Of a DNA stretch of 64,000 bases, positions 35,898 to 45,653 are shown piece after piece. The DNA comes from Paenibacillus sp. DCT19 (GTDB lineage: Bacteria; Bacillota; Bacilli; Paenibacillales; Paenibacillaceae). The stretch covers positions 4,785,501-4,849,500 of the forward strand of contig NZ_CP029639.1 in the NCBI RefSeq assembly GCF_003268635.1. The letters are read 5' to 3'. Position 1 is the first letter of the stretch, and every line of letters begins with the position of its first letter. The position numbers were made by a program, and so were the translations under genes. The notes below the pieces were generated by a model. The model had not been told where the DNA came from. It saw only the letters and a list, made by a program, of their open reading frames with translations, and ran no database searches.

Positions 35898-36566
35898 TTA
35901 GAGCGTCTCAGCCAATTTCTGAATTTTCGAGTGGGCAATTAAATATATAGGACCCATTGTTTCTATTACGCCGTCCTTCACACGCATCGCGCTCTCCTGT
36001 TCTGCCGCATAAACATCCATTTCCTCAGACAAGGGGAACAGATAGCCTTGAACAAACGTGGCGTAGTTTCGTTGCGAGTGAGATTCATAGGCAAAATGAC
36101 CAAAGCCAATCCCATCATAAATCGTACTTGTTTGAATTTCGTCGGCAGTGTTCCCCAAGTTCAACCATTTGGCAGCCATGTTTAACGCACCAGCACTGGC
36201 ACCCAGAATGACGGCATTACTTTTCTTAATAACATCCGTTAATTCATAATCTTCCAAAAAATCGTGCTGCAAAGCAGGATATCCACCGCACAAAAAAATG
36301 ACAGAAGCGTTCTGAATAACTCGCTGAGCATCTTCCTTCTGCATACGGTAATCAATGAAATGATATTCATCAAACTTAAGGTTGGCCTGATTCAACCATG
36401 TCCATTCCGTAATATCATCCAAGTTAACCTGCTCATCTTCATAATTAGAAGGATCGGCGCTGATCATAACAAGCGATTGTCTGTCTGTAATATCCTCATG
36501 CAACGATTTGACCAGCTTCTCTGGAAAAAAGTTATTAAACCAACTGAAATAGTAATGAGTACTCAA
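35898..36566 (-). CDS. Peptidase S51-like (dipeptidase E family) protein
   Basis: A 222-residue cytoplasmic protein of the class I glutamine-amidotransferase fold. The nucleophile elbow is GASAGALNMA, preceded by FLCGGYPALQ; these match dipeptidase E and cyanophycinase-type serine peptidases. The later SHSQRNYATF histidine could complete the triad. It is 49 bp downstream of a beta-lactamase-fold hydrolase gene on the same strand, suggesting shared transcription. Confidence 0.83.
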   Translation of the reverse strand: MSTHYYFSWFNNFFPEKLVKSLHEDITDRQSLVMISADPSNYEDEQVNLDDITEWTWLNQANLKFDEYHFIDYRMQKEDAQRVIQNASVIFLCGGYPALQHDFLEDYELTDVIKKSNAVILGASAGALNMAAKWLNLGNTADEIQTSTIYDGIGFGHFAYESHSQRNYATFVQGYLFPLSEEMDVYAAEQESAMRVKDGVIETMGPIYLIAHSKIQKLAETL

Positions 36567-36615
36567 ACGTTGTTACCTCCGTATATGTATTATTATTTTA
36601 ATGGTTCTTCCTACT

Positions 36616-37674
36616 TCATTCGCTACTTAACATCGCTTCAAGTATTTCTATACCTACAGAGTCTATCATCATTGCTTGAGCTGGCTCTTTTCTCGTAATC
36701 CATTTCTTTAATTGAGACACATAATGATCGATAAGCACGTTAGAGAAAAAAGAATAATTCGACAACAATACAACTCCTACACGGAGTTCCTTGTTGAAAG
36801 CTAGATAGCTGTTGAAACCCGCTGAACCTCCGTTATGCCAGAGAATCTCTTTATCTTGAATGCTATCCCCAGCCCAGCCAAAATAAAGATTCGCATTTCC
36901 AATGGCGTTAGGAAGATGACTTTTGGCTAGGATAGAGGCGATCGGATGATCATCATTTAGATTGGCTTGAACCAATAAACTCATATCACGGATAGAAGAC
37001 TTGATCCCACCAGCTCCTTCATGTATCGAAAGATTCCAATGTGGGACTCTTCTGCCAGTCGAAGCATGTCCATTCAAAAATCTGCTATCCTGTTCTGAAT
37101 TAAGCAGAACGGCTGTTTCTTTCATTTGTAGTGGTTCAGTTATATATCTTTTTAACAGCTCATCATATGTACTCCCTGACACCTTACATAAAATATTGCC
37201 CAGCAAACCCACAGCAAGATTGGAATATCCAAATGAACCAATGCCATCCGTGAAATTAGCTGTAGCTAAAAAAGAGGTTAAATCTTCCTCAGTATACATT
37301 GAATAAGGATCCGATCTTTTCTTAGCCATATTATGGTTGGTTGCCAAAATAGGTAATCCCGAGGTATGAGTAGCAAGGTTCTTCAAGGTGATTTTATTCA
37401 AATAATCATTCTTAACGCTTGGCAGGAACTTACCAACCATATCATCTGTGGATAGCAACTTTTCCTGCTCCATCGATAATAACAGCATGGACGTGAAAAC
37501 CTTGGTAATGGAACCGATTTCAAACAACCTGTTTTCAGCAGGGATCATACTTTTTTCCGTATCATTACTAAACGAAAAGTATTCAATATCATCCCCTCTT
37601 ATCATCCCAATAGCAAGGTGTACATGCTTCTTATCTTTCGTGTAATCTGAAACAAAGTTATGTAAATCCTTCAT
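36616..37674 (-). CDS. Serine hydrolase, beta-lactamase class C fold
   Basis: A 352-residue protein lacking a signal peptide. The active-site motifs are SITK (S-x-x-K), YSN (Y-x-N) and HNGG in place of KTG, so all three catalytic signatures are present. The start at 37674 (MKDLHNF) follows AAAGGAG; the frame upstream has no RBS. It is a paralogue in fold only of the hydrolase at 34377. Followed by the S51 peptidase gene. Confidence 0.87.
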   Translation of the reverse strand: MKDLHNFVSDYTKDKKHVHLAIGMIRGDDIEYFSFSNDTEKSMIPAENRLFEIGSITKVFTSMLLLSMEQEKLLSTDDMVGKFLPSVKNDYLNKITLKNLATHTSGLPILATNHNMAKKRSDPYSMYTEEDLTSFLATANFTDGIGSFGYSNLAVGLLGNILCKVSGSTYDELLKRYITEPLQMKETAVLLNSEQDSRFLNGHASTGRRVPHWNLSIHEGAGGIKSSIRDMSLLVQANLNDDHPIASILAKSHLPNAIGNANLYFGWAGDSIQDKEILWHNGGSAGFNSYLAFNKELRVGVVLLSNYSFFSNVLIDHYVSQLKKWITRKEPAQAMMIDSVGIEILEAMLSSE

Positions 37675-37767
37675 CGTAGAATTAACTCCTTTTCGTTGAA
37701 TGAGCTCACCCTGCTCCAATGTTGCAATCACATTTCCTTTTAGTTCAAACCGCCATCCATCTTAGAA

Positions 37768-38256
37768 CTACACATTCCTTTGAAGCTTGACATTACATTC
37801 TGTGGTTGACGCAGTCACGTACTCCATATAATTCACAGAACCATTAAAGTTCAAATATGCTTCATAACGCTTACGAATTCCAGGTAACGTAATGAAGCCG
37901 AGAACATTTTCCTTGGGAACCCACCTGCACTCGCTCGTTTCATCAGAAGTAGCTAACTCTCCACCCACAGCTTTACACACGAAATCAAACATGACCTTAG
38001 TAGGAACATCAGTCTCACCGTCATACCATTTATGGATTGCTGTATTTGAAACAATACCAATTAAATGGCTAACCGTGGTATCTATTCCACTTTCCTCTTT
38101 GATCTCGCGAATGACGCCATCAATCAGGTTTTCCCCAACTTCAGTTATCCCGCCAGGATACACCCAACCATCGTCATGCGCCTTTACTAAAAGGATATTA
38201 CCAGCTCCATCTTCTACAATTCCGCCTGCAGATACAATATGTGTCGGAAAAACCAT
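37768..38256 (-). CDS. Nudix hydrolase
   Basis: A 162-residue hydrolase of nucleoside diphosphate-linked compounds. The Nudix box is complete: GGITEVGENLIDGVIREIKE followed by ESGI, with the G-x5-E-x7-RE-x2-EE-x-G spacing. The preceding SAGGIVEDGAGNILLVKAH strand pair is typical. RBS AGGTTG precedes the ATG. It sits 94 bp upstream of the serine-hydrolase gene; substrate unknown. Confidence 0.9.
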   Translation of the reverse strand: MVFPTHIVSAGGIVEDGAGNILLVKAHDDGWVYPGGITEVGENLIDGVIREIKEESGIDTTVSHLIGIVSNTAIHKWYDGETDVPTKVMFDFVCKAVGGELATSDETSECRWVPKENVLGFITLPGIRKRYEAYLNFNGSVNYMEYVTASTTECNVKLQRNV

Positions 38257-38472
38257 TTTACAACCTCCAAATAAGATGAATTTGTATAATTATTCCACAC
38301 ATTCATCGTACTTTCCTTTGCGTATTTATAAAATTGTCGATATTTATCCTTTCATAAGAAATGAGATCTTGCCTAAGGCCAGAGAAAGCTATAAATCAAA
38401 CGAAAAGAACCTATCCAATTACGTTATCACGTAAGGACAAGCTCCATTTTCTTCGAATCTACTTCTTCAAAC

Positions 38473-39966
38473 TTATGCTGTTTGCTCACTTTGAACAGTA
38501 GCATGCGATGAATTCTCATGATCCGCTACTAGTTCATTCAAACTTCTGATTAACAATTCTAACTCATCAAAGCTGCTCACGATGTTCTGCGTAAGATTGC
38601 GCTGCTCCTCCATACTTGCGAGAATCTCTTCTGCCGCTGCACTGGACTGCTCCGTCACACTAGAGATTTCAGCGACTTCATTGACTACTTTGGTTGAAGC
38701 ATCCTTCATCGTCGCTGAGCTACCTTCAATATCCATCGCTTGACTCAAGACATGCTGAGAATTGCCGTTAATTGTACGGAATACATCCTCAGCCGTTTCC
38801 ACAGCTTCTTTGCCTTCTGAAAGTGACTCTCGAATGTTAACAAAACGATCGGTTAGCGCCTGTGTCTGTCCTTTCAATCTAGCTAACACCGTAGCAATCT
38901 CTTGTGCCGATTGTCCAGAATGCTCGGCCAGCTTGCGAACCTCTTCCGAAACGACGGCAAAACCACGACCTTGCTCTCCAGCACGGGCTGCTTCAATCGC
39001 AGCATTAAGGGCAAGTAGATTCGTCTGACTGGCAATATCCGTGATGCTGCTCAGCAGTATGGTCATGGACTCACTCTCTTGATTGAATCGCTCCATATCA
39101 CCCGCAGTGGTCTTAATCAGTTCAGACATCTCTTGCATCTGTACGTTTAACTGTTCCATTTGCGTACTTCCCGTTTGCGTGCTTTGAGTCATATGCGACG
39201 ATAGTTCTTTCATTTTAGACGAATTAGCTGCTACGTCTCTAATATGCTGATCCGACTGGGACAAGGAATCCGAGATTTCTGCAACACTCGAAGCTTGGAA
39301 CTCCACCCCTCGTGCCACTTCACTGAACCCTATCGTTACCTCATTCATGATTGAACCTGTTTGGTCAACTTTGCGCTTCAACTGATCAGTGAAACTCGTT
39401 AATCCTGTAACCGATACCTTAACTCGTTCCAGCATCGTTTCCACTCTAACACGAGATTGCTCCACCTCAGCCCATCTTTTCTCACTTTCACGGAAGAGCC
39501 TCTGAGACATATGAGAGACCATAAACAAAATTCCGCCAATCATACCTACAAGAACCACATTGGTTACATTGTCATAGAAAAGTTCTGGCGTTGCCGTTGG
39601 GACAATCAACAATTGTAGAAGATCATTAGCAAACATAACCAAGAAACCAACCAAGAATAATCTCTTGTCTGGATAAATCAGCAGTAAAGAAGAGATCAGA
39701 ATCGTAAAGAGCGCCTCATTACTCCCCCATCCTGCATATATTCCACATGCAATAACAATAACGGTAACCAGCCATGGAATAAGGTGAGTGTGCTTTTTCT
39801 TAACATTGGCATAGGTCAGCCAGATTGCAAATAAGGCAGCCACAATATTGGACATAATCAGCTTGGGTTCAAAGAAACTCACAGCAGAGCCAACCACAAC
39901 AACAATCCAAAACATGATGCCAATGATCTTATTCCTATTCCATATAATTTCATCAAAACGATTCAT
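38473..39966 (-). CDS. Methyl-accepting chemotaxis protein with polytopic membrane sensor
   Basis: A 497-residue chemoreceptor. The start at 39966 (MNRFDEIIW) follows GGATGGGG. Residues 15-160 contain five to six hydrophobic segments with almost no extracellular domain, so it probably senses membrane or intracellular state rather than a bound ligand. The signalling hairpin tip is intact ([20 protein letters not shown] then [14 protein letters not shown]). I see no clear HAMP. It stands alone, without che genes nearby. The upstream region to 40235 shows no feature. Confidence 0.88.
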   Translation of the reverse strand: MNRFDEIIWNRNKIIGIMFWIVVVVGSAVSFFEPKLIMSNIVAALFAIWLTYANVKKKHTHLIPWLVTVIVIACGIYAGWGSNEALFTILISSLLLIYPDKRLFLVGFLVMFANDLLQLLIVPTATPELFYDNVTNVVLVGMIGGILFMVSHMSQRLFRESEKRWAEVEQSRVRVETMLERVKVSVTGLTSFTDQLKRKVDQTGSIMNEVTIGFSEVARGVEFQASSVAEISDSLSQSDQHIRDVAANSSKMKELSSHMTQSTQTGSTQMEQLNVQMQEMSELIKTTAGDMERFNQESESMTILLSSITDIASQTNLLALNAAIEAARAGEQGRGFAVVSEEVRKLAEHSGQSAQEIATVLARLKGQTQALTDRFVNIRESLSEGKEAVETAEDVFRTINGNSQHVLSQAMDIEGSSATMKDASTKVVNEVAEISSVTEQSSAAAEEILASMEEQRNLTQNIVSSFDELELLIRSLNELVADHENSSHATVQSEQTA

Positions 39967-40235
39967 GCTTACCCCATCCTTTAGATAAAATAAACTACAT
40001 TTGTAGGGCGCACTTGTATGTATATCGGCCTTATCATGATTTGCTTCATTCAATATACGCAACATCTCAGGCTCTTCTTGGTTCAATCATACCTCACATC
40101 TGTGAGAGCAGCGCTACACTAGGTTATATCGGCTTTTGTACACTGAATGTAAATATGCAATTTGAAATTACTATTTGCGTTTAACTTAGGGTATGCTTTT
40201 GAATTCTGATCTCTCAAAAGCACTGCTGAAACAAC

Positions 40236-40267
40236 AGAAAGACCCACATCATAGATGGGGTCTTTCT
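40236..40267 (-). terminator. Terminator after the pectate lyase gene
   Basis: AGAAAGACCC and GGGTCTTTCT arms pair around CACATCATAGATG-type loop sequence, ten bp of perfect stem. Confidence 0.75.
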
Positions 40268-40281
40268 TTCAAATAAGTAAC

Positions 40282-41328
40282 TTATTTACCGAATACAAGA
40301 GTTGTATTCGATGAACCTGCATATTTCGTTACAAACTCTCTGGCATAGCTAGCAGATTGAACTTCGTAGCTGTAGTTCGTGCTAGGTCTCCAGTTGGTTT
40401 TAGGAGAAGTTTTTGCGCTCAATGCAGGTGTGCTACCTGTATCCGTGAACTCACCCTTGCCTTTATCATCGAGGATGCCGCCTTTTTCAGCACCTGCACC
40501 GAAATAATTATTTTCGGAATAAATACGAGCTTTTTCACCAATTGTAATGGATTGATTGAAATTGTTCGCATAGTTGTTTTTCAAATGGAAGTAGCCATAT
40601 CTGAATAGCCCCGGACCACGTACATACACATTTTCAAAGTAATTGTTGGACATTGTAATGTGAGGAACCCCATTGTAACTGCTGTTTCCATCATTAGGGT
40701 GACCTAGAATGACGCCATACTTATGATTGGAGAATTTAGAATTGCTGATGGTGATAAAATCTGCCCGGTCACCAATGTAGAGCAGTTTATCCAGATCGTT
40801 GCCGTTGGAGCTATAGCTATGTCCAGCAAATGTCACGTGATCAATCCAATAGTTGTTACCTGAAGTAATGTACAGTTGAATATCATCATTTGCATTAATA
40901 TTGGCAGAGTGTTCAAAGGTCAGGTTCTGGAAAATCACATTGCTTGAGCTAGCTGTAGATCTAAAGTTGATGTTGGTGAGCTTATGATTGTCATAGGAAC
41001 CAACAATGGTCTTGTTAGCACCAAAGTTGACTTTTTGCAGGGTGGATGAAGAGATATTTTTCTCAATGACCAAAATTTTAGGCGTAGTATCCGCAGCATG
41101 TGTTCTCAGATCGTTCAGATTGTTAATGTAGATGACCTGACCATTCTTACCACCTGTTATAGCAGACTTGGAAACACCCGACACACTCTTGGCATTACCG
41201 GCAAAACCCGTCAAACCAGTTGTTCCCGTATTCGGGAAATTAGCCGCACCATATGTAGTAGGAGGAGCTGCCGAGACGGTTAACAACAACAAAGTGACTG
41301 CAAGTAAAAGAGTCGAAAATTTTTTCAA
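40282..41328 (-). CDS. Secreted pectate lyase, polysaccharide lyase family 1
   Basis: A 348-residue exported enzyme that cleaves polygalacturonate by beta-elimination, calcium-dependent in this family. The signal peptide is [20 protein letters not shown] with cleavage near YGA. The right-handed parallel beta-helix is visible: [23 protein letters not shown] (the vWiDH motif), [17 protein letters not shown] and [20 protein letters not shown] with the catalytic Arg region. It is a single gene. It supports a plant-associated lifestyle together with the beta-glucoside system. RBS lies in GGATGGTGG. Confidence 0.92.
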   Translation of the reverse strand: MKKFSTLLLAVTLLLLTVSAAPPTTYGAANFPNTGTTGLTGFAGNAKSVSGVSKSAITGGKNGQVIYINNLNDLRTHAADTTPKILVIEKNISSSTLQKVNFGANKTIVGSYDNHKLTNINFRSTASSSNVIFQNLTFEHSANINANDDIQLYITSGNNYWIDHVTFAGHSYSSNGNDLDKLLYIGDRADFITISNSKFSNHKYGVILGHPNDGNSSYNGVPHITMSNNYFENVYVRGPGLFRYGYFHLKNNYANNFNQSITIGEKARIYSENNYFGAGAEKGGILDDKGKGEFTDTGSTPALSAKTSPKTNWRPSTNYSYEVQSASYAREFVTKYAGSSNTTLVFGK

Positions 41329-41467
41329 AATTCCACCATCCTTTGTAAAATTTTTCTTACAAGCCGATTATATAATGTAACCCGCCATGTGACAATACAA
41401 AATATGCAAAAAATATAATTTTTATTTATTTCGCAACAATGCACTGGGTCTGCACATAGAAGAAAGA

Positions 41468-41501
41468 CGAAGCCCTTTCCTCCGAAGAAAAAGGGGCTTC
41501 G
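41468..41501. terminator. Terminator between the DUF4179 and pectate lyase genes
   Basis: CGAAGCCC and GGGGCTTCG arms pair around a purine-rich loop. On the minus strand TCTTTCTT follows. Confidence 0.6.
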
Positions 41502-41533
41502 CCCTGGTTTTACTCGCTATTGAATTTTCGCAT

Positions 41534-42703
41534 CTATTTAATTTTGATCTCTAACATATCCTTCTCCACTTCATTCATTGAATCGTACACTTTGCCCGGC
41601 TGAGAATGAAGCCTGAATGTTAGTGATTGTGGGTCATCCAACAAATTACTACCTAGAATATAGATTATGCCATCTTCCGAGACACGATCCGAACCTAGCG
41701 ATACTAGAGTGTTTCCAGAGAAGTAACTAGACAAAGAACCTAGTAATGTGTGACCCTCCTTGGTGATAGATATTATGTCAACTCCTCTTATCAGATCCAT
41801 CATAGACTGTTTCTCTTCATCATTCATATTCTCCCCGTTCTCAATATCAATTTTAATTCTTGTTGAAAGGGGGAACATCTCTACCTCAGATAGCAAAAAT
41901 GAATGACCTTCCAATGTAAATGAATAATTAGGCTTCATTAATTCAGTCTTAGGATTAGCAAACTTTGAATCCAACGTAAATGAGATATTCATCGGCTTTG
42001 AGAAATGAGCTGTTTCGCTTTTGAATGTAGCTGAACGTTGTTCTATGCTGGGAGTATTCGATGAGATTCGATATGTCATCGTTACCTCCTCAGGCATCGG
42101 TTCATTCGGATCCAACATAACGTACGTTCGACCATAGATTATATTTTCGTTTAGCGGTGCATCGAGACTGTGCATTGATCCAAAAGGTTGACTTGTCTCC
42201 GCATTTATAGCCTTCACTTGGTTCACGGAATAGATCTCTTGCGTTGCATCCGTCTTGGCGGTGTATAACACAATTAGTCTATTCCTGTCTGCCATAACTG
42301 CATTAATGGTGAATTCATATGAGCCTGACACTACAGTCCGATCAACCATCTGTACATAGTCATGATTAATAGCAGACAACATCGTGCTCCGATCAGTATC
42401 CCTTTGGAATAACGTGCGAAAAGGCTCAAGCTTCTCCCAATACGTTGCTTGTTCTCCTGCTGTTAGTTGCTTCGGTGTGCGCTCGTAGAATTCTGACACC
42501 AGCCAAGCTCCACCAATGACCACCACAAGAAGCACCGAAATCCACTTCATCACTAGGCTTCGATCGTATCGCCTTGCCCTGCGCGCCCTTGCGAGTCCAC
42601 GCTGGATCGCATGTGTGGTCTCAGAATTATTCATCTGCCGCACGTCCCGCTGTAACCGAGCAGCATCCGCGATTAGTACCTTTTCCTCTAGACTAGTATT
42701 CAT
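41534..42703 (-). CDS. DUF4179 anti-sigma-type membrane protein
   Basis: A 389-residue single-pass protein: cytoplasmic N-terminus of about 50 residues (rich in Arg near GLARARRARRYDRS), one membrane helix (WISVLLVVVIGGAWLV) and a large extracytoplasmic domain (DUF4179, about residues 70-200, followed by a strand-rich C-terminal domain). Its start overlaps the sigma-factor stop by 11 bp, the usual translational coupling of an ECF sigma factor and its cognate anti-sigma factor. The signal sensed is unknown. Confidence 0.87.
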   Translation of the reverse strand: MNTSLEEKVLIADAARLQRDVRQMNNSETTHAIQRGLARARRARRYDRSLVMKWISVLLVVVIGGAWLVSEFYERTPKQLTAGEQATYWEKLEPFRTLFQRDTDRSTMLSAINHDYVQMVDRTVVSGSYEFTINAVMADRNRLIVLYTAKTDATQEIYSVNQVKAINAETSQPFGSMHSLDAPLNENIIYGRTYVMLDPNEPMPEEVTMTYRISSNTPSIEQRSATFKSETAHFSKPMNISFTLDSKFANPKTELMKPNYSFTLEGHSFLLSEVEMFPLSTRIKIDIENGENMNDEEKQSMMDLIRGVDIISITKEGHTLLGSLSSYFSGNTLVSLGSDRVSEDGIIYILGSNLLDDPQSLTFRLHSQPGKVYDSMNEVEKDMLEIKIK

Positions 42704-43241
42704 GCCAATCCCCCCGGTTTTTCATCAATTTACGAAGCTGTTCCAGCCCTTTGTGCTGCCATGTCTTGACCGTACCTTCGGGTTTCCCAAGAATTGCTGC
42801 AATTTCAGCTAACGTCATATCGTTGTAATATTTCAACAGCAACACATGGCGATACTTCGGTTTGATGGATTCCAGAACGGTACGGATCGCGAGCTGATCG
42901 GCCTGGATTCCGCCTACGGTAGCACCGTTAAACGCATCATCCAGTTCTTCATAAGGGATCACTGTTGTGCGTTTACGTCGTCTCTGTTCATCAATGCAGA
43001 TGTAGATCAGAATGCGGATGATCCAGGATTTGAATGCATTCTCATTTTTGAGAGAGCTGCGTTTCATCCAGGCCCGGCAAGTCATCTCCTGAATGGCTTC
43101 CAGTGCATCATGACGGTTCCGCAGATAACTGTAGGCAATGGAGAACAATGTATCCTGATGCTCCATGATGGATTGAACAAACGCCGTTTCATCGTTCGTC
43201 TGAATGAAAACCATCTTTTTCATCTCAGCATTGGTTCCCAA
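42693..43241 (-). CDS. ECF RNA polymerase sigma factor
   Basis: A sigma-70 family extracytoplasmic-function factor of about 182 residues. Region 2 (SIAYSYLRNRHDALEAIQEM, then FKSWIIRILIYICIDEQRR) and region 4 (KYRHVLLLKYYNDMTLAEIA, then GKPEGTVKTWQHKGLEQLR) are clear, with a short linker. A TTG at 43241, nine bases after AGGAGGGG, is the best start; the longer open frame to 43418 crosses a hairpin. It is coupled with the DUF4179 gene and probably autoregulated. Confidence 0.9.
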   Translation of the reverse strand: MGTNAEMKKMVFIQTNDETAFVQSIMEHQDTLFSIAYSYLRNRHDALEAIQEMTCRAWMKRSSLKNENAFKSWIIRILIYICIDEQRRRKRTTVIPYEELDDAFNGATVGGIQADQLAIRTVLESIKPKYRHVLLLKYYNDMTLAEIAAILGKPEGTVKTWQHKGLEQLRKLMKNRGDWHEY

Positions 43242-43309
43242 CCTCGTACCCCTCCTCTTCTCTCTTTCTATATGTAATGACGGGCGAACCGCCCAAACGG
43301 TTTTTTTAT

Positions 43310-43370
43310 AGCAAAAAAAGCCTCTCTCCTTAGATGGGATCAGTCCCATGGGAGAAGCCTCTTTCATGAT
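43310..43370 (-). terminator. Candidate terminator between small genes and the sigma factor gene
   Basis: ATGGGA-TCAG-TCCCAT, extended by CTCC/GGAG, is followed on the minus strand by AGGCTTTTTTT. It would separate the sigma operon from the gene upstream. The AGAGGC boxes flanking it are direct, not inverted. Confidence 0.45.
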
Positions 43371-43398
43371 ATCACTGTACTGGCATAACCTATCTTCT

Positions 43399-43725
43399 TT
43401 AGAGTTCAAACCATTCACTCATCCCGTCTAAACCTTCTGTCTCGATCTGCATCTGCCTTAACCAAGTGGAAGCTAATTCGCCTCCGACATGGAACAAACA
43501 ATAGATGTATTGCATTCCATCCTCAACTTCTTCAAGTCCAGCAGCTTGTTCAATCGACAACTGCATCACTTCCGGCCAAGCCGCATGATCCTGTACAATG
43601 GCAAACCCTGTTGGAGTGCGTTCTATGCTATAGTTTTCAGGCACAATAATAACATTGCTTAGTCGTTCTATAACTTCGGGAATCTTCATGGCAGGTGTTA
43701 CCTTGATTCCATACTCCCAGCCCAT
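43399..43725 (-). CDS. Small acidic hypothetical protein
   Basis: A 108-residue soluble acidic protein (MGWEYGIKVTPAMKIPEVIE, VIIVPENYSIERTPTGF, MQLSIEQAAGLEEVEDGMQ). The layout of two strands, a turn, and amphipathic helices resembles small immunity proteins, but I cannot name a family. It follows a SUKH gene on the same strand by 38 bp and is probably co-expressed with it. RBS AAGGGAGG precedes the ATG. Confidence 0.65.
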   Translation of the reverse strand: MGWEYGIKVTPAMKIPEVIERLSNVIIVPENYSIERTPTGFAIVQDHAAWPEVMQLSIEQAAGLEEVEDGMQYIYCLFHVGGELASTWLRQMQIETEGLDGMSEWFEL

Positions 43726-43763
43726 ATGTACGCCTCCCTTCCCTAGCTCACCTCACATTGTTC

Positions 43764-44423
43764 TCAAGCTTTATCCTTAATGTTAGCATTCGATGCTTTT
43801 ATTTCTCGTTCTTTCCATTCATGCAGTGACTGATCCAGCCACAATTCATACCAGTCCAGGAAACAAAGCCGTTCCTTATTTCCCATATAATGATCCGGAT
43901 ATATTCCGCTACTGTTGGCACGGTCATCTGCCCAGATCTCTCCATAGGAAGAACCCTTGACGACTAGATTCATGGAAACTCCACATCCAAAATCACTGAT
44001 GCGCAGCATCCCAGCAGACCACTTCGGATCATAGTATTCATGTTCAAGCTGGCTCCACTCTTCTTCTGTTCGGCTATCATCATACCAGTCATAATCCCAA
44101 TTCCAAGCTTCCGTTAATGTGCAAGGATCGGATATCGCATTTAACTCATCATCATAACCCAGTACCGCATAAACCCCATCCTCGGGCTTCTCCAACCCAT
44201 AATAAGGACCTGCACCTCCTGCACCAACCGTTAACAAAAAAGCCTGATAATCTTCCGGCAGTTGAACCTTCCATTTCTGTTCAAATTGTTTAATCTGTTC
44301 GGTAGTCCATACCGGCTCAAGCACATACTCATGACTCTCCGCTCCGAACAAGCTTAGCTCTACATCAACATTTCGCAGTGCATCCAGCTTGTCCTGTATA
44401 CGTGCTAGCTGTTGTTCATACAT
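43764..44423 (-). CDS. SMI1/KNR4 (SUKH) family protein
   Basis: A 219-residue SUKH-domain protein. Hallmarks are WTTEQIKQFEQKWKVQLPED with YQAFLLTVGAGGAGPYYGL, the acidic middle, GMLRISDFGCGVSMNLVVKG and a last helix CFLDWYELWLDQSLHEW. The family is the most common immunity superfamily of bacterial polymorphic toxins. It sits in a three-gene minus-strand cluster of small proteins without a toxin gene. The ATG at 44423 follows GAGGAAC. Confidence 0.88.
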   Translation of the reverse strand: MYEQQLARIQDKLDALRNVDVELSLFGAESHEYVLEPVWTTEQIKQFEQKWKVQLPEDYQAFLLTVGAGGAGPYYGLEKPEDGVYAVLGYDDELNAISDPCTLTEAWNWDYDWYDDSRTEEEWSQLEHEYYDPKWSAGMLRISDFGCGVSMNLVVKGSSYGEIWADDRANSSGIYPDHYMGNKERLCFLDWYELWLDQSLHEWKEREIKASNANIKDKA

Positions 44424-44443
44424 CCAAAGTTCCTCCTTTTCAT

Positions 44444-44905
44444 TCAGATGCGTATCAAATCTTCCAAATGATTACCGCCCTTCACGCTGGGTTCCATCGT
44501 CACATGGATACGATTGTTCTCCCTCCATATGATGCATGCATAACTACCTGGTTCGAGCTCCAGCAGCACACCTTCACACGCCTCATCAGGCTCAAGTTCG
44601 TCCGCTGTGACATCCTCTGCCGCACCCATGAAGATCTTGCCTGTAGGCACGTTAAGATAGTATATCTGCTCTTCACCCGTTCGTTCACCTTCTGACAAGG
44701 AGGCGTTCAGGCTCCAATCCACATCATATGCTCCATCTGCACCCAGATTAATGAAAAGGCAATGTCCAGCATTAACCTCGGCCAGTTCATCTTCAGGAAT
44801 AGACCACCAGTCTACCGTGTCCTGCAAACGATGTTTCAATGTACCCAAATCATATATACACATCGTTGCCGTGTCTGTAATAAAGCTAAATGATGTCTGT
44901 CTCAT
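44444..44905 (-). CDS. Hypothetical protein, immunity-cluster member
   Basis: About 153 residues starting MRQTSFSFITDTATMCIYDL at 44905, with GAGGG upstream; the frame reaches back to 44980 without an RBS. The acidic, strand-rich sequence (HCLFINLGADGAYDVDWSLN; GVLLELEPGSYACIIW) suggests a small beta-barrel or sandwich. I cannot name a family with certainty. It ends 20 bp before the SUKH gene, so these are co-transcribed. Confidence 0.68.
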   Translation of the reverse strand: MRQTSFSFITDTATMCIYDLGTLKHRLQDTVDWWSIPEDELAEVNAGHCLFINLGADGAYDVDWSLNASLSEGERTGEEQIYYLNVPTGKIFMGAAEDVTADELEPDEACEGVLLELEPGSYACIIWRENNRIHVTMEPSVKGGNHLEDLIRI

Positions 44906-45205
44906 GTCCAGTCCCTCTTCTCTATAACACATCTGAATTTTGTGTTCTATGTAGTCGTCCAACCCTTTTGAATACAGCAAGTCTCTTGTACTATGATCAG
45001 CATTATATCAAGCTCTCTTCAACTGTTAAAGGAACTTGAGAACGATCTTTAGTTTGCTCCTTCTACCGGGACACATTAGGTTAAGAGTGTATTCTTTTAT
45101 TTTAATGAGACCACCACCCTCTGACTTCCTTAACTTCTCTTCATTTCTGCTGTTCTTTTGACGATATAACGATAACTGACTTTTTTGAAATATATGGAGG
45201 AGTAC

Positions 45206-45583
45206 ATGTCAATCAACCAGAGAAAAACACCTTTTCGCTATTTTTTAAAGCAACCTATAACATCGGAAGTGTACATTATAAGCATTAACGGGTCACCCGC
45301 GCCAGACAAACCCATTCAAGCCGAGCTATGCGATATCAGTCGTTCTGGCTGTCAGCTCTCCTTCCCGCTCCGGTTAAACGTAGATTCCAATGAGATCCGA
45401 ATTGGGCTTGATACAACGCTCACGGAAGAACCTTTATATATGGAGGGATTACTGCGTTGGGGTGCGGAAAAAGGAAACCACTGGCACTATGGCGTTGAGT
45501 TTGAGGTAGCGGAAGACCAGCAGGAACGTCTATTCAGAGAAATGCGCATGCTCGCAGGACAAAATAGAATTATCGTCAAATAG
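45206..45583 (+). CDS. PilZ domain protein, probable c-di-GMP receptor
   Basis: A 125-residue single-domain protein. The PilZ signature is split as usual: an Arg-rich start (RKTPFRYFLKQP) and CDISRSGCQLSF, the D-x-S-x-x-G loop. The strand block GLLRWGAEKGNHWHYGVEFE follows. The start at 45206 has GGAGG upstream. The N-terminal motif is not a canonical RxxxR, so affinity is uncertain. It could read the c-di-GMP made by cyclases such as the PAS-GGDEF protein at 11-12 kb. Confidence 0.83.
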   Translation: MSINQRKTPFRYFLKQPITSEVYIISINGSPAPDKPIQAELCDISRSGCQLSFPLRLNVDSNEIRIGLDTTLTEEPLYMEGLLRWGAEKGNHWHYGVEFEVAEDQQERLFREMRMLAGQNRIIVK

Positions 45584-45598
45584 GTACAACAAACAAAA

Positions 45599-45627
45599 AA
45601 CAGCCCTATACCACAGATAGGACTGTT
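45599..45627. terminator. Terminator between convergent PilZ and permease genes
   Basis: AACAG-CCTAT and ATAGG-CTGTT arms, each broken by one unpaired base, flank loop ACCACAG. An A-run on the left gives Ts on the minus strand. Confidence 0.65.
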
Positions 45628-45653
45628 ATTGAAAAAGAGTTCTATTGCTAACT

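Noticed and set aside
34377..37674. Antibiotic-resistance beta-lactamases
   Set aside because: Both beta-lactamase-fold proteins lack signal peptides; in such proteins the fold usually means esterase or peptidase activity.
43242..43418. N-terminal extension of the ECF sigma factor
   Set aside because: The added residues are unlike sigma region 2, cross a hairpin/T-run and have no RBS, whereas a strong AGGAGGGG precedes the TTG at 43241.
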